From: Streptomyces sp. NBC_00691
GTDB lineage: Bacteria; Actinomycetota; Actinomycetes; Streptomycetales; Streptomycetaceae
Assembly: GCF_036226665.1 (NCBI RefSeq)
Contig: NZ_CP109007.1
Span: forward strand, 5,682,501-5,746,500
Length of the DNA: 64,000 nucleotides
Direction: 5' to 3'
The notes under the pieces are model-generated. The model made no database searches, was not told the DNA's origin, and saw nothing but the letters and a program-made list of their open reading frames with translations. Below, in pieces: positions 40,577 to 51,195 of this stretch; position 1 is the stretch's first letter, and the number at the start of each line of letters is the position of its first letter. The position numbers were made by a program, and so were the translations under genes.

Positions 40577-42001
40577 ATGGGTAGGACACTCGCGGAGAAG
40601 GTCTGGGACGACCATGTCGTCCGGCGCGCCGAGGGCGAGCCCGACCTCCTCTTCATCGATCTGCACCTGCTGCACGAGGTGACCAGCCCCCAGGCCTTCG
40701 ACGGCCTGCGCCAGAACGGCCGGCAGGTGCGGCGCCTCGACCTCACCATCGCCACCGAGGACCACAACACCCCGACCCTCGACATCGACAAGCCGATCGC
40801 CGACCCGGTCTCCCGCGCGCAGCTGGAGACCCTCCGGAAGAACTGTGCCGACTTCGGCGTCCGCCTGCACCCGCTGGGCGACGTCGAGCAGGGCGTCGTC
40901 CACGTGGTGGGACCGCAGCTGGGCCTGACCCAGCCCGGCACCACCGTCGTCTGCGGCGACTCGCACACCTCCACGCACGGCGCCTTCGGCGCGCTGGCGT
41001 TCGGCATCGGCACCAGCCAGGTCGAGCACGTGCTCGCCACCCAGACGCTGCCGCTGGCCCGCCCCAAGACCATGGCGATCACGATCGACGGCGAACTGCC
41101 CGAGGACGTCACCGCCAAGGACCTGATCCTGGCGATCATCGCCAAGATCGGCACCGGCGGCGGCCAGGGCTACATCCTGGAGTACCGCGGCTCCGCCATC
41201 GAGAAGCTCTCGATGGAGGCCCGGATGACCATCTGCAACATGTCGATCGAGGCCGGCGCCCGCGCGGGCATGATCGCCCCCGACGAGACCACCTTCGCCT
41301 ATCTGGAGGGCCGCGCCCACGCCCCCGAGGGCGAGGACTGGGACGCCGCCGTCGCGTACTGGAAGACCCTGAGGTCCGACGAGGACGCGGTCTTCGACGC
41401 CGAGGTCGTCATCGACGCCGCCTCCCTGGCGCCGTTCGTCACCTGGGGCACCAACCCGGGCCAGGGCGCGCCGCTTTCGGCGAACGTCCCCGACCCGGCT
41501 TCGTACGAAGACGCTTCGGAGCGCCTGGCCGCCGAAAAGGCCCTGGAGTACATGGGGTTGACCGCCGGACAGCCGCTGCGCGACATCAAGGTCGACACCG
41601 TCTTCGTAGGCTCCTGCACCAACGGCCGCATCGAGGACCTGCGCAACGCCGCCGCCCTGCTGGAGGGCCGCAAGGTCGCCGACGGCGTCCGCATGCTGGT
41701 CGTTCCCGGCTCGGTGCGCGTCGCCCTGCAGGCCGTCGAGGAGGGTCTGGACAAGGTCTTCAAGGAGTCGGGCGCCGAATGGCGGCACGCGGGCTGCTCG
41801 ATGTGTCTGGGCATGAACCCCGACCAACTGGCTCCCGGTGAGCGCTCCGCGTCCACCTCCAACCGCAACTTCGAGGGCCGGCAGGGCAAGGGCGGCCGGA
41901 CCCACCTGGTCTCGCCCCAGGTCGCCGCCGCCACCGCCGTCCTGGGCCATCTGGCCTCCCCGGCCGATCTGTCCGACGTCGCCACCACCGCGGGGGTCTG
42001 A
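40577..42001 (+). CDS. leuC: 3-isopropylmalate dehydratase large subunit
   Basis: A 474-aa aconitase-family subunit that, with LeuD, isomerises 2- to 3-isopropylmalate. The [4Fe-4S] ligands are in VFVGSCTNGRIEDLRNAA and HAGCSMCLGMNPD. Other landmarks: TVVCGDSHTSTHGAFGALAFGIGTS (split here by the substrate His residues) and SNRNFEGRQGKGGRTHL. ATG 40577 has GGAGGG upstream. It is followed 6 bp later by leuD. Confidence 0.97.
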   Translation: MGRTLAEKVWDDHVVRRAEGEPDLLFIDLHLLHEVTSPQAFDGLRQNGRQVRRLDLTIATEDHNTPTLDIDKPIADPVSRAQLETLRKNCADFGVRLHPLGDVEQGVVHVVGPQLGLTQPGTTVVCGDSHTSTHGAFGALAFGIGTSQVEHVLATQTLPLARPKTMAITIDGELPEDVTAKDLILAIIAKIGTGGGQGYILEYRGSAIEKLSMEARMTICNMSIEAGARAGMIAPDETTFAYLEGRAHAPEGEDWDAAVAYWKTLRSDEDAVFDAEVVIDAASLAPFVTWGTNPGQGAPLSANVPDPASYEDASERLAAEKALEYMGLTAGQPLRDIKVDTVFVGSCTNGRIEDLRNAAALLEGRKVADGVRMLVVPGSVRVALQAVEEGLDKVFKESGAEWRHAGCSMCLGMNPDQLAPGERSASTSNRNFEGRQGKGGRTHLVSPQVAAATAVLGHLASPADLSDVATTAGV

Positions 42002-42007
42002 GGAACC

Positions 42008-42601
42008 ATGGAAGCTTTCACCACGCACACCGGCCGGGCCGTCCCGCTGCGCCGCAGCAACGTCGACACCGACCAGATCATCCCGGCGCACTGGCTCAAG
42101 AAGGTCACCCGCGACGGCTTCGAGGACGGCCTCTTCGAGGCCTGGCGCAAGGACTCCGAGTTCATCCTCAACCGCCCCGAGCGGCAGGGTGCCTCGGTCC
42201 TGGTCGCCGGCCCCGACTTCGGCACCGGCTCCTCCCGTGAGCACGCCGTCTGGGCGCTCCAGAACTACGGCTTCCAGACCGTGATCTCCGCCCGCTTCGC
42301 CGACATCTTCCGCGGCAACTCGCTGAAGAACGGGCTGCTCACCGTGGTCCTGCCGCAGGAGACGGTCGACGCGCTCTGGGAGCTGACCGAGGCCGATCCG
42401 ACCGCCGAGGTCACCGTCGACCTGGAGCGCCGCAAGGTCCTGGCCGCCGGGATCGACGCCGACTTCGAGCTCGACGAGAACGCCCGCTGGCGGCTCCTGA
42501 ACGGCCTCGACGACATCAGCCTCACCCTTCAGAACGAAGCCGACATCGCGGCGTACGAGGCGTCACGACCGGCCTTCAAGCCCCGTACAATTACGGTCTG
42601 A
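42008..42601 (+). CDS. leuD: 3-isopropylmalate dehydratase small subunit
   Basis: A 197-aa swivel-domain subunit. NVDTDQIIPAHWLKKV near residue 20, GPDFGTGSSREHAVWAL near residue 72 and FADIFRGNSLKNGLL near residue 100 are the family signatures. It forms a heterodimer with LeuC. Ends in a very strong GC hairpin (42616-42653). Confidence 0.97.
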   Translation: MEAFTTHTGRAVPLRRSNVDTDQIIPAHWLKKVTRDGFEDGLFEAWRKDSEFILNRPERQGASVLVAGPDFGTGSSREHAVWALQNYGFQTVISARFADIFRGNSLKNGLLTVVLPQETVDALWELTEADPTAEVTVDLERRKVLAAGIDADFELDENARWRLLNGLDDISLTLQNEADIAAYEASRPAFKPRTITV

Positions 42602-42615
42602 GCAGCGCTTTTCCA

Positions 42616-42653
42616 CGACTGCGCCCCCCACCGCCCGGTGGGGGGCGCAGTCG
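42616..42653 (+). terminator. terminator of leuCD
   Basis: A perfect 17-bp stem (42616-42632 with 42637-42653), GCCC loop, followed by CTTGTTG. Confidence 0.85.
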
Positions 42654-42705
42654 CTTGTTGAGACCCTGTCGGGCGACAACTCGCCCTAGATGGCACAATC
42701 GGTGC

Positions 42706-42933
42706 ATGGAACGCGACAGCCAACTCGAGCTCTACGAGTCAGTCGCCGCCCGATTGAAGGAAGCGCACACAAGAGTGCGCTCACTGCAAGTCCCGGAGGG
42801 CGTACGGATGGCGCTGTCCCGGAAGCTGCTGGTCGTGACGGCCGCGGCGAAGCACGATCTCAAGGACGCGGCTACGCGTCTGGACCGGTTGATGAAGGAC
42901 CTCGACGAGGGCCGATTCCCAGAGGACGACTGA
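42706..42933 (+). CDS. small helical protein of unknown function (75 aa)
   Basis: ATG 42706 opens MERDSQLELYESVAARLKEA, then a helical stretch HTRVRSLQVPEGVRMALSRKLL and KHDLKDAATRLDRLMKDLDEG. All-alpha, charged, no membrane helix. It lies alone between leuCD and hupS. Codon use and composition support a real gene; I do not recognise a named family. Confidence 0.75.
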   Translation: MERDSQLELYESVAARLKEAHTRVRSLQVPEGVRMALSRKLLVVTAAAKHDLKDAATRLDRLMKDLDEGRFPEDD

Positions 42934-43076
42934 CACCAAGAACTCCGCAGCGGATCTTCCGCGTTGCGGCACTAGGGTGATTAGCCCGTTTCGTGTTTGA
43001 TTTGCGGTATATACATGCCTAACGTGCGAAAAAGCTTGAACACTTTCGTTCTGGCAATGTCTCCGAAGGGGAAGAC

Positions 43077-43778
43077 GTGAACAAGGCGCAGCTCGTAGAA
43101 GCGATTGCCGACAAGATGGGCGGTCGCCAGCAGGCCGCCGAAGCCGTCGACCACGTGCTCGACGCCATCGTGCGTGCCGTGGTCGCCGGCGACCGGGTCT
43201 CGGTGACGGGTTTCGGCTCGTTCGAGAAGGTCGACCGTCCGGCCCGCTACGCCCGCAACCCGCAGACGGGTGAGCGGGTGCGGGTCAAGAAGACCTCGGT
43301 CCCGCGCTTCCGTGCCGGTCAGGGCTTCAAGGACCTGGTCAGCGGCTCGAAGAAGCTCCCCAAGGGCGGCGAGGTCTCCGTCAAGAAGGCCCCCAAGGGC
43401 AGCCTGACCGGTGGCGCCTCCGCCACCGTGAAGAAGGCCGCCGCCAAGAAGGCGACCACCGCCAAGCGGGCCGCCGCGAAGAAGGCGACCCCCGCGAAGA
43501 AGGTCACCGCGGCCGCCGCCAAGAAGGCGACCCCCGCGAAGAAGACCACCACGGCCGCCGCCAAGAAGGCGACCCCGGCCAAGAAGGCCACCACGGCCGC
43601 GGCGAAGAAGACCTCCGCCGCCGCCAAGAAGACCACCACGGCCGCCGCCAAGAAGGCGACCAAGGTCACGGCCAAGAAGACCGCGCCGGCCGCGAAGAAG
43701 GCCACGGCGACGAAGGCGCCCGCCAAGAAGACGACGGCGCGCAAGACGACCGCCAAGAAGGCCGCCGCCAAGAAGTAG
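43077..43778 (+). CDS. hupS: HU-family DNA-binding protein with lysine-rich histone-H1-like tail
   Basis: A 233-aa nucleoid protein. Residues 1-94 are a full HU domain: MNKAQLVEAIADKMGG, VTGFGSFEKVDRPARYARNP in the DNA-binding arm, and VPRFRAGQGFKDLV. Residues 95-233 are a low-complexity tail of KKA/KKAT/AAAKK repeats. This domain pair is HupS of Streptomyces, enriched in sporulating hyphae and involved in spore nucleoid compaction and dormancy. GTG 43077 is preceded by a GAAGGGGAAG purine run. Confidence 0.96.
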   Translation: MNKAQLVEAIADKMGGRQQAAEAVDHVLDAIVRAVVAGDRVSVTGFGSFEKVDRPARYARNPQTGERVRVKKTSVPRFRAGQGFKDLVSGSKKLPKGGEVSVKKAPKGSLTGGASATVKKAAAKKATTAKRAAAKKATPAKKVTAAAAKKATPAKKTTTAAAKKATPAKKATTAAAKKTSAAAKKTTTAAAKKATKVTAKKTAPAAKKATATKAPAKKTTARKTTAKKAAAKK

Positions 43779-43799
43779 GACGAGCGGTAGACACCCGCC

Positions 43800-43829
43800 G
43801 GGCCGGGCTCCCCCCAGGGAGCCCGGCCC
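43800..43829 (+). terminator. terminator after hupS
   Basis: A perfect 13-bp GC stem (43800-43812 with 43817-43829) and a CCCA loop, between convergent hupS and the small gene at 43869. Confidence 0.75.
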
Positions 43830-43868
43830 GCGGCGCGTCCGGGGCCCCGCGGGCGGGGAACGGGAGCG

Positions 43869-44078
43869 TCAGAACGTCTGGAGCGTCACCAGGGTGATCC
43901 GCAGGCCGGCCCCGGACGTGCCCGGCTCCGCCTCGATCCGGACCCGCTGCCCCGGCCGCAGCAGTCGCAGCCCGCCCGCCTCGAAGGCCTCCGCCCCGAA
44001 CTCCACGGGGGTGCCGTCGTCGAGCAGCACACTGCCGCTGCGGGTCTCGGAGTCGTACGTGAAGGTGGTCGCCTGCAT
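43869..44078 (-). CDS. small beta-rich protein (69 aa), OB-fold-like
   Basis: Starts MQATTFTYDSETRSGSVLL and continues DDGTPVEFGAEAFEAGGLRL, LRPGQRVRIEAEPGTSGAGL. The alternation of strands and the G-S-V...D-D-G...L-R-P-G-Q-R-V pattern recall cold-shock/S1-type OB folds, but RNP motifs are absent. It is 10 bp downstream of cofC on the same strand and probably in its operon. Function unknown. Confidence 0.75.
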   Translation of the reverse strand: MQATTFTYDSETRSGSVLLDDGTPVEFGAEAFEAGGLRLLRPGQRVRIEAEPGTSGAGLRITLVTLQTF

Positions 44079-44088
44079 GGACCGCAGC

Positions 44089-44736
44089 CTATCCGGCCGC
44101 CGGCAGCCACCGGGCGGCCGTCCGCGGGCCGAGCCCCAGCGCCCCGGCCGCCGCCAGATCCTCGCCGGTGTCCACGTCCCGGCGTACGGAATCCACGCCC
44201 GCCAGCAGGATTTCCACCGCGCCCGAAGACAAATGCCGGAGCCGTGACGCACCTCCGAATGCCGGTTCCAATTCCACCCCGGGAGCCGCCGAGAGGAATG
44301 TCGTACCTATTTCGGCGGCATCCGCGAGAAAAGCCCTCGGAAATTTCCCGGCCACGTCCAGGACCCGGGCCAGCTCCTCGGGCCGCAGCGCCGGCAGATC
44401 CGCGTTGAGCGCCGCCACCCGCGCCCGCGGCCGCCGGGTCCGCACGGCACGGACCCCGTACGCGAGCGCCGCGTTGAGCCCCGCCGCCGGGGCGTCCGGG
44501 ACGATCCGCGCGCCCAGCGCGGCGAGCGCCTCGCCGGCCGCCGCGTCGTCCGTGACGACCGCCACATCCCGGACCCGCGGGCAGTTCAGCGCCGCCCCCA
44601 CGGTGTCCTCGGCGAACGCGAGCGCCAGCCGGGGACGCAGCCGGGACCCGGCCGCCGCGGCCAGTCTGCTCTTCGCTACGGCAAGGGGCTTCAGGGGTAC
44701 GACCAGGGACCAGCCGTCGTCCGCATGCGTGTTCAT
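44089..44736 (-). CDS. cofC: 2-phospho-L-lactate guanylyltransferase (CofC)
   Basis: A 215-aa nucleotidyltransferase of coenzyme F420 synthesis that activates 2-phospholactate or phosphoenolpyruvate with GTP. It has SLVVPLKPLAVAKSRLA at the N-terminus, VAVVTDDAAAGEALAALGARIVPD in the middle and ALNADLPALRPEEL, the NTP-metal loop. ATG 44736 was chosen as the first codon giving the family N-terminus; the longer frame to 45006 overlaps plsC. Confidence 0.9.
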   Translation of the reverse strand: MNTHADDGWSLVVPLKPLAVAKSRLAAAAGSRLRPRLALAFAEDTVGAALNCPRVRDVAVVTDDAAAGEALAALGARIVPDAPAAGLNAALAYGVRAVRTRRPRARVAALNADLPALRPEELARVLDVAGKFPRAFLADAAEIGTTFLSAAPGVELEPAFGGASRLRHLSSGAVEILLAGVDSVRRDVDTGEDLAAAGALGLGPRTAARWLPAAG

Positions 44737-44863
44737 CGCGGCCCATTCTGTCCCGCCCACGCGGTCCCCAGGAGGGCCCGGGGCGTACGGTGTCTCTCGA
44801 CAGAGCAGGAGCATGGGGCGACACTTGACCCCCTGCCAGCCAGTCCCGGAGAAAGGTGTACGA

Positions 44864-45616
44864 GTGCCCCGCCGCAGAATCGGCTTCTGGTACCGCCTCG
44901 CGGCGGTCATCGCCAAGCCCCCCCTGGTGGTTCTGTTCAAGCGGGACTGGCGCGGTATGGAGCACATTCCGGCCGACGGCGGCTTCATCACCGCGGTCAA
45001 CCACAACTCCTACCTGGACCCGCTGTCCTACGCGCACTACCAGTACAACACCGGCCGCGTCCCGCGGCTCCTGGCCAAGGCGGGACTCTTCAAGACCCCC
45101 TTCGTCGGGATGATGCTGCGCGGCACCGGGCAGATCCCCGTCTACCGGGAGACGACCAACGCGCTCGACGCGTTCCGCGCCGCCGTCGACGCCATCGAGC
45201 GCGGCGAATGCGTCGCCTTCTACCCCGAGGGCACCCTCACCCGGGACCCCGACATGTGGCCCATGGCGGGCAAGACCGGTGCCGCGCGCGTCGCCCTGAT
45301 CACCCGGGCCCCCGTCATCCCGGTGGCCCAGTGGGGCGCCAACCTCGCGATGCCGCCGTACGCCAGGGAGAACAAGCTCAGCCTGTTCCCCCGCAAGACG
45401 CTGACCGTGCAGGCCGGTCCGCCCGTCGACCTCTCCCGCTTCTACGGACTCGAGCCCACGCCCGAGGTGCTCCGCGAGGCGACCGAGGTCATCATGGCCG
45501 CCGTCACCGCGCTCCTGGAGCAGATCCGCGGCGAGCGGGCGCCCGCCGAACCCTACGACCACCGCAAGGCGCGCCTGGAGCAGCGGCGCAGGGCCGCCGA
45601 AGGGGGCACCAAGTGA
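44864..45616 (+). CDS. plsC: 1-acyl-sn-glycerol-3-phosphate acyltransferase (PlsC type)
   Basis: A 250-aa membrane-associated acyltransferase of phospholipid synthesis, acylating lysophosphatidate. GTG 44864 (MPRRRIGFWYRL) has AAAGG at 7 nt. The catalytic HX4D is NHNSYLDPLS near residue 50. LRGTGQIPVYRE and FYPEGTLTRDPDMWPMAGKTG are motifs II-III, and APVIPVAQWG is motif IV. Its stop overlaps the gpsA start (GTGA). Both enzymes supply phospholipid, so the pairing makes sense. Confidence 0.92.
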   Translation: MPRRRIGFWYRLAAVIAKPPLVVLFKRDWRGMEHIPADGGFITAVNHNSYLDPLSYAHYQYNTGRVPRLLAKAGLFKTPFVGMMLRGTGQIPVYRETTNALDAFRAAVDAIERGECVAFYPEGTLTRDPDMWPMAGKTGAARVALITRAPVIPVAQWGANLAMPPYARENKLSLFPRKTLTVQAGPPVDLSRFYGLEPTPEVLREATEVIMAAVTALLEQIRGERAPAEPYDHRKARLEQRRRAAEGGTK

Positions 45617-46614
45617 CCAAGGCAGCCGTCTTCGGAAACGGATCCTGGGGTACCGCGTTCGCGATGGTGCTCGCCGACGCGGGCTGCGAGGTGAGCCTCT
45701 GGGGCCGCCGCGCCGAACTCGCCAAGGAGATCAACGCCTCCCGGGTGAACCCGGACTACCTGCCGGGCGTCGAACTCCCCGCGACCATCACGGCCACCGC
45801 GGACCCGGCCGAGGCGGCCCACGACGCCGACTTCACCGTCCTCGTCATCCCCTCCCAGACCCTCCGCGGCAACCTCGCCGCCTGGGCGCCGATGCTGGCG
45901 CCCGACACCGTCCTCGTCTCCCTCATGAAGGGCGTCGAACTCGGCACCGCCAAGCGGATGAGCGAGGTCATCACCGAGGTCGCCGACGTGCCCGCCGAGC
46001 GCGTCGCCGTCCTCACCGGTCCCAACCTGGCCAAGGAGATCGCCGCCCGGCAGCCCGCCGCCGCCGTCGTCGCATGCGTCGACGAGACGGTCGCCCAGCG
46101 CCTCCAGACCGCCTGTATGACCCCGTACTTCCGCCCGTACACCAACACCGACGTGGTGGGCTGCGAGCTCGGCGGGGCCGTGAAGAACGTCATCGGCCTG
46201 GCCGTGGGCATCGCCAACGGCATGGGCCTCGGCGACAACTCCAAGGCCACGCTCATCACCCGCGGCCTCGCCGAGACCACCCGACTCGGCCTCGCCATGG
46301 GCGCCGACCCGCTCACCTTCTCCGGCCTCGCGGGCCTCGGCGACCTCGTCGCCACCTGCTCCTCGCCGCTCTCCCGGAACAACACCTTCGGCACCAACCT
46401 CGGCCGCGGGATGACCCTCCAGGAGACCATCGCGGCCACCAGGCAGACCGCCGAGGGCGTCAAGTCCTGCGAGTCGGTGCTCGATCTGGGCCGCCGCCAC
46501 GGCGTCGACATGCCCATCACCGAGACGGTCGTGTCGATCGTCCACGACGGGAAGCCGCCGATCGTCGCCCTCAAGGAACTGATGTCCCGCTCGGCCAAGC
46601 CCGAACGCCGCTGA
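45613..46614 (+). CDS. gpsA: glycerol-3-phosphate dehydrogenase [NAD(P)+]
   Basis: A 333-aa dehydrogenase that makes sn-glycerol 3-phosphate from dihydroxyacetone phosphate. N-terminal Rossmann motif VFGNGSWGTAFA, LTGPNLAKEIAARQPAA, the catalytic Lys in ELGGAVKNVIGLAVGIANGM, and GLAGLGDLVATCSSPLSRN near the substrate site. GTG start overlaps the plsC stop. Confidence 0.96.
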   Translation: MTKAAVFGNGSWGTAFAMVLADAGCEVSLWGRRAELAKEINASRVNPDYLPGVELPATITATADPAEAAHDADFTVLVIPSQTLRGNLAAWAPMLAPDTVLVSLMKGVELGTAKRMSEVITEVADVPAERVAVLTGPNLAKEIAARQPAAAVVACVDETVAQRLQTACMTPYFRPYTNTDVVGCELGGAVKNVIGLAVGIANGMGLGDNSKATLITRGLAETTRLGLAMGADPLTFSGLAGLGDLVATCSSPLSRNNTFGTNLGRGMTLQETIAATRQTAEGVKSCESVLDLGRRHGVDMPITETVVSIVHDGKPPIVALKELMSRSAKPERR

Positions 46615-46681
46615 GCCGTACGCGCGCGGGGGCAGCGGGGCGCTCAGGAGTTCGGGAGTCGCAAGGTACGCTCATCGCGAT

Positions 46682-47821
<1,140 letters not shown>

Positions 47822-47854
47822 CCCCCGGGGCCGGACGGACGGCCCCCGACACCC

Positions 47855-47902
47855 CGGAAGACCGTGCCGCCGCCCTCAGAGGCTGGGCGGCACGGTCTTC
47901 CG
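47855..47902. terminator. bidirectional hairpin between ddl and DUF3515 gene
   Basis: A perfect 17-bp stem (47855-47871 with 47886-47902). The distal arm lies inside the last codons of the DUF3515 gene. Confidence 0.75.
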
Positions 47903-48358
47903 TACGGGATCGGCGAGATCCGCGAGCGGCGTCATGTCGTGCGTGTACCGCTCGCCGAGCGTCACCTCGACGTAGGTCTTCCGGTACGTCGTGGTGAAAC
48001 GGGGCCCGCCGCCCTCGGGACGCTCCAGCATCCAGTTGACGCCGTTCGCCTCGATGCCCTGCGCCTTGGGATCGCTCATCTTTTCGGGCCGGGGCACCCC
48101 GCAGCGCAGTACGATCGCACCGTCACCCCAGCCGGCGGTCAACTCGGAGCCGGGCTCCGGGTCACTCCGTTCCAGCCCCGCCACGGTGCCGGGAAGCTCC
48201 TTCGCCAGATCCTGGCAGAGGGCGGCCTCCGCCGCCGGGGGGCTGGGAACCTCGACGGACGCAGCGGCGTCCGGCGAGGAACAGCCGGCGGCGGCCAGCA
48301 GCAGCACGGCTGCCGTGACGGCGGCGGGCAGGCCGAAGGGCCGGTGGGAAGAGATCAC
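47876..48358 (-). CDS. DUF3515 lipoprotein
   Basis: A 160-aa predicted lipoprotein. GTG 48358 starts MISSHRPFGLPAAVTAAVLL; a lipobox AAAGC puts the modified Cys near residue 26. The mature part (ALCQDLAKELPGTVAGLER, AIVLRCGVPRPE, GVNWMLERPE, RKTYVEVTLGERY) fits the actinobacterial DUF3515 family. Role unknown; its neighbours ddl, the AsnC-type domain gene and thiL are conserved company for it in Streptomyces. Confidence 0.85.
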   Translation of the reverse strand: MISSHRPFGLPAAVTAAVLLLAAAGCSSPDAAASVEVPSPPAAEAALCQDLAKELPGTVAGLERSDPEPGSELTAGWGDGAIVLRCGVPRPEKMSDPKAQGIEANGVNWMLERPEGGGPRFTTTYRKTYVEVTLGERYTHDMTPLADLADPVRKTVPPSL

Positions 48359-48378
48359 CGGCCAAGCGTAGACGGGGG

Positions 48379-48612
48379 CTACAGATGAACGACCGGGCAG
48401 GTGAGGGTGCGCGTGATGCCGTCCACTTGCTGGACCTTCGCGACCACCATGCGGCCGAGCTCGTCGACCGTGTCCGCCTGCGCACGCACGATGACGTCGT
48501 ACGGACCGGTCACGTCTTCCGCCTGGAGCACCCCCGGAATCTTGGAGATGGTGTCGGCGACGGTCGACGCCTTGCCCACCTCGGTCTGGATGAGGATGTA
48601 CGCCTGAACCAC
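48379..48612 (-). CDS. stand-alone AsnC/Lrp ligand-binding (RAM) domain protein
   Basis: A 77-aa protein consisting only of the effector domain of Lrp/AsnC regulators: VQAYILIQTEVGKASTVADT, GVLQAEDVTGPYDVIVRAQA, GRMVVAKVQQVDGITRTLT. The N-terminal HTH is missing by design, not truncation, as the gene has its own ATG and a GGAGG 5 nt upstream. Such proteins bind amino acids and may modulate full-length Lrp proteins. Confidence 0.9.
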   Translation of the reverse strand: MVQAYILIQTEVGKASTVADTISKIPGVLQAEDVTGPYDVIVRAQADTVDELGRMVVAKVQQVDGITRTLTCPVVHL

Positions 48613-48845
48613 GGAACCTCCAGGGCGACCACGAGGATCTTGTGGGAGAAAGGGACGCCACGGTACCGCGTCGCCGCGGGCCGCGGGGAGACCCGCGCCT
48701 CCCGAGGCGCTCGCGGGGTGGCGTACGCAGGACAGAAGTTGACGGTCTACTTGACGGTACCCAGCACGGTGACGGCCCGCGACCCGCGGCGCGAACAGAC
48801 GCGCCCCCGCCCGCCGGCCGGCACGAAGACACGAGGTGAGGCGCG

Positions 48846-49804
48846 GTGAAGGGCACAGTCGGAGAGCTGGGCGAGTTCGGGCTCATCAGGGAGCTCACGT
48901 CCCGGCTCACCTCCACCCCGGCGGTACGGATCGGGCCGGGCGACGACGCCGCGGTCGTCTCCGCTCCCGACCGGCGTGTGGTGGCCAGCACGGACATCCT
49001 CCTCGAAGGACGTCACTTCCGCCGTGACTGGTCGACGGCGTACGACGTCGGCCGCAAGGCCGCCGCGCAGAACCTCGCCGACATCGCCGCCATGGGCGCG
49101 GTCCCCACCGCGCTCCTCCTCGGCCTCGTCGTCCCCGCCGAACTCCCCGTCACCTGGGCCACCGAACTCATGGACGGACTGCGCGACGAATGTCAGGTCG
49201 CGGGCGCCGCGGTGGTCGGCGGCGACGTCGTCCGGGGCGACACGATCATGGTCTCCATCACCGCGCTCGGCGATCTGCGCAACCACGACCCGGTCACCCG
49301 GGGCGGCGCCCAGCCCGGCGACGTCGTCGCCTACACGGGCTGGCTCGGCTGGTCCGCCGCCGGCTACGCGGTCCTCTCCCGGGGCTTCCGCTCCCCGCGG
49401 GCCTTCGTCGAGGCCCACCGCAGGCCCGAGCCGCCGTACCACGCGGGTCCCGCGGCCGCAGGTCTCGGTGCCACCGCCATGTGCGACGTCAGCGACGGCC
49501 TCATCGCCGACCTCGGGCACATCGCCGAGGCCAGCAAGGTCCGCATCGACCTGCGCTCCGGGCTGATCGACATCCCGACCCAGATGAACGACATCGGCCA
49601 GGCCGTCGGCGTCGACCCCATGCAGTGGGTGCTCACCGGGGGAGAGGACCACGCCATCGTGGCCACCTTCCCGCCCGACGTGAAGCTGCCCGCCCGCTGG
49701 AAGGTCATCGGCGAGGTCCTCCACCCCTCCGCACTGCCCCAGGTCACCGTGGACGGCGCGCCCTGGCACAGCGTGGGCGGCTGGGACCACTTCGGGGAGA
49801 CCGA

Positions 49805-49808
<4 letters not shown>
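48846..49808 (+). CDS. thiL: thiamine-monophosphate kinase
   Basis: A 320-aa AIR-synthetase-fold kinase making thiamine diphosphate. GELGEFGLIRELTSRL, GPGDDAAVV, STDILLEGRHF, AAQNLADIAAMGAVPTALLL, VVGGDVVRGD and TGGEDHAIVATFP are the ThiL signature segments. GTG 48846 follows GAGGTGAGG. The stop overlaps thiD by 4 nt. Confidence 0.95.
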
Positions 49809-50605
<797 letters not shown>

Positions 50606-50655
50606 GGGCCCCGTCGTCGGTCACACCGGCGGCCCTGCCGTCCCCGGGCAAGGCA

Positions 50656-50687
50656 AAAGGCCGGTTCACCTAGGTGAACCGGCCTTT
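50656..50687. terminator. bidirectional terminator between thiD and rpmB
   Basis: A perfect 32-bp palindrome with 16-bp arms (AAAGGCCGGTTCACCT at 50656-50671 and its complement at 50672-50687), ending in T runs on both strands. Confidence 0.85.
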
Positions 50688-50732
50688 CAAGGCAACCGCA
50701 GGGGCTGCGCTACGACAGAACACGCGTCGCAA

Positions 50733-50918
50733 TTAGCGCGAGACCTTGCCGGCCTTGATGCACGAGGTGCAGACGTTGAGCCGCTTCGGCGTCCGACCGA
50801 CCACGGCACGCACACGCTGGATGTTCGGGTTCCAGCGACGGGGCGTACGGCGGTGCGAGTGCGAAATGTTGTTGCCGAAGCCCGGCCCCTTGCCGCAGAC
50901 GTCGCAGTTGGCAGCCAC
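50733..50918 (-). CDS. rpmB: 50S ribosomal protein L28
   Basis: A 61-aa protein: MAANCDVCGKGPGFGNNISH, SHRRTPRRWNPNIQRVRAVV and KRLNVCTSCIKAGKVSR. It is the zinc-binding (C+) form, with CxxC pairs at both ends (C5/C8 and C50/C53). Streptomyces often carry zinc-free paralogues elsewhere that replace this form when zinc is short. Confidence 0.96.
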   Translation of the reverse strand: MAANCDVCGKGPGFGNNISHSHRRTPRRWNPNIQRVRAVVGRTPKRLNVCTSCIKAGKVSR

Positions 50919-51195
50919 GGGTCACTCCAAAGACTTCAGAATTACAGTGAAATCCGGCGCACCGGAATCAGGAGTCTGAAGTGGCTTGCCGGGGGATGGC
51001 CCGGTGTGGAACCGGGCAACCGAAGCAGCATACAACGGCTGGCTCGGTGGAACGAAACTACCATGGTCTCGGCGGACCCCGCCCCGGGCCCAGGTCACCG
51101 AGGGGTCCCCGCTGCCCGAGCGAAGCCGAGAGCTTGGGGGAGGAACACCCCCGGTCTACCCTGCGGTGAGCTCACCGCCGAAGGAGGACCCCCCG

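Noticed and set aside
43440..43770. Repetitive DNA at the end of hupS as a mini-satellite
   Set aside because: It is the coding sequence of the KKA/KKAT lysine-rich tail, in frame and typical of HupS.
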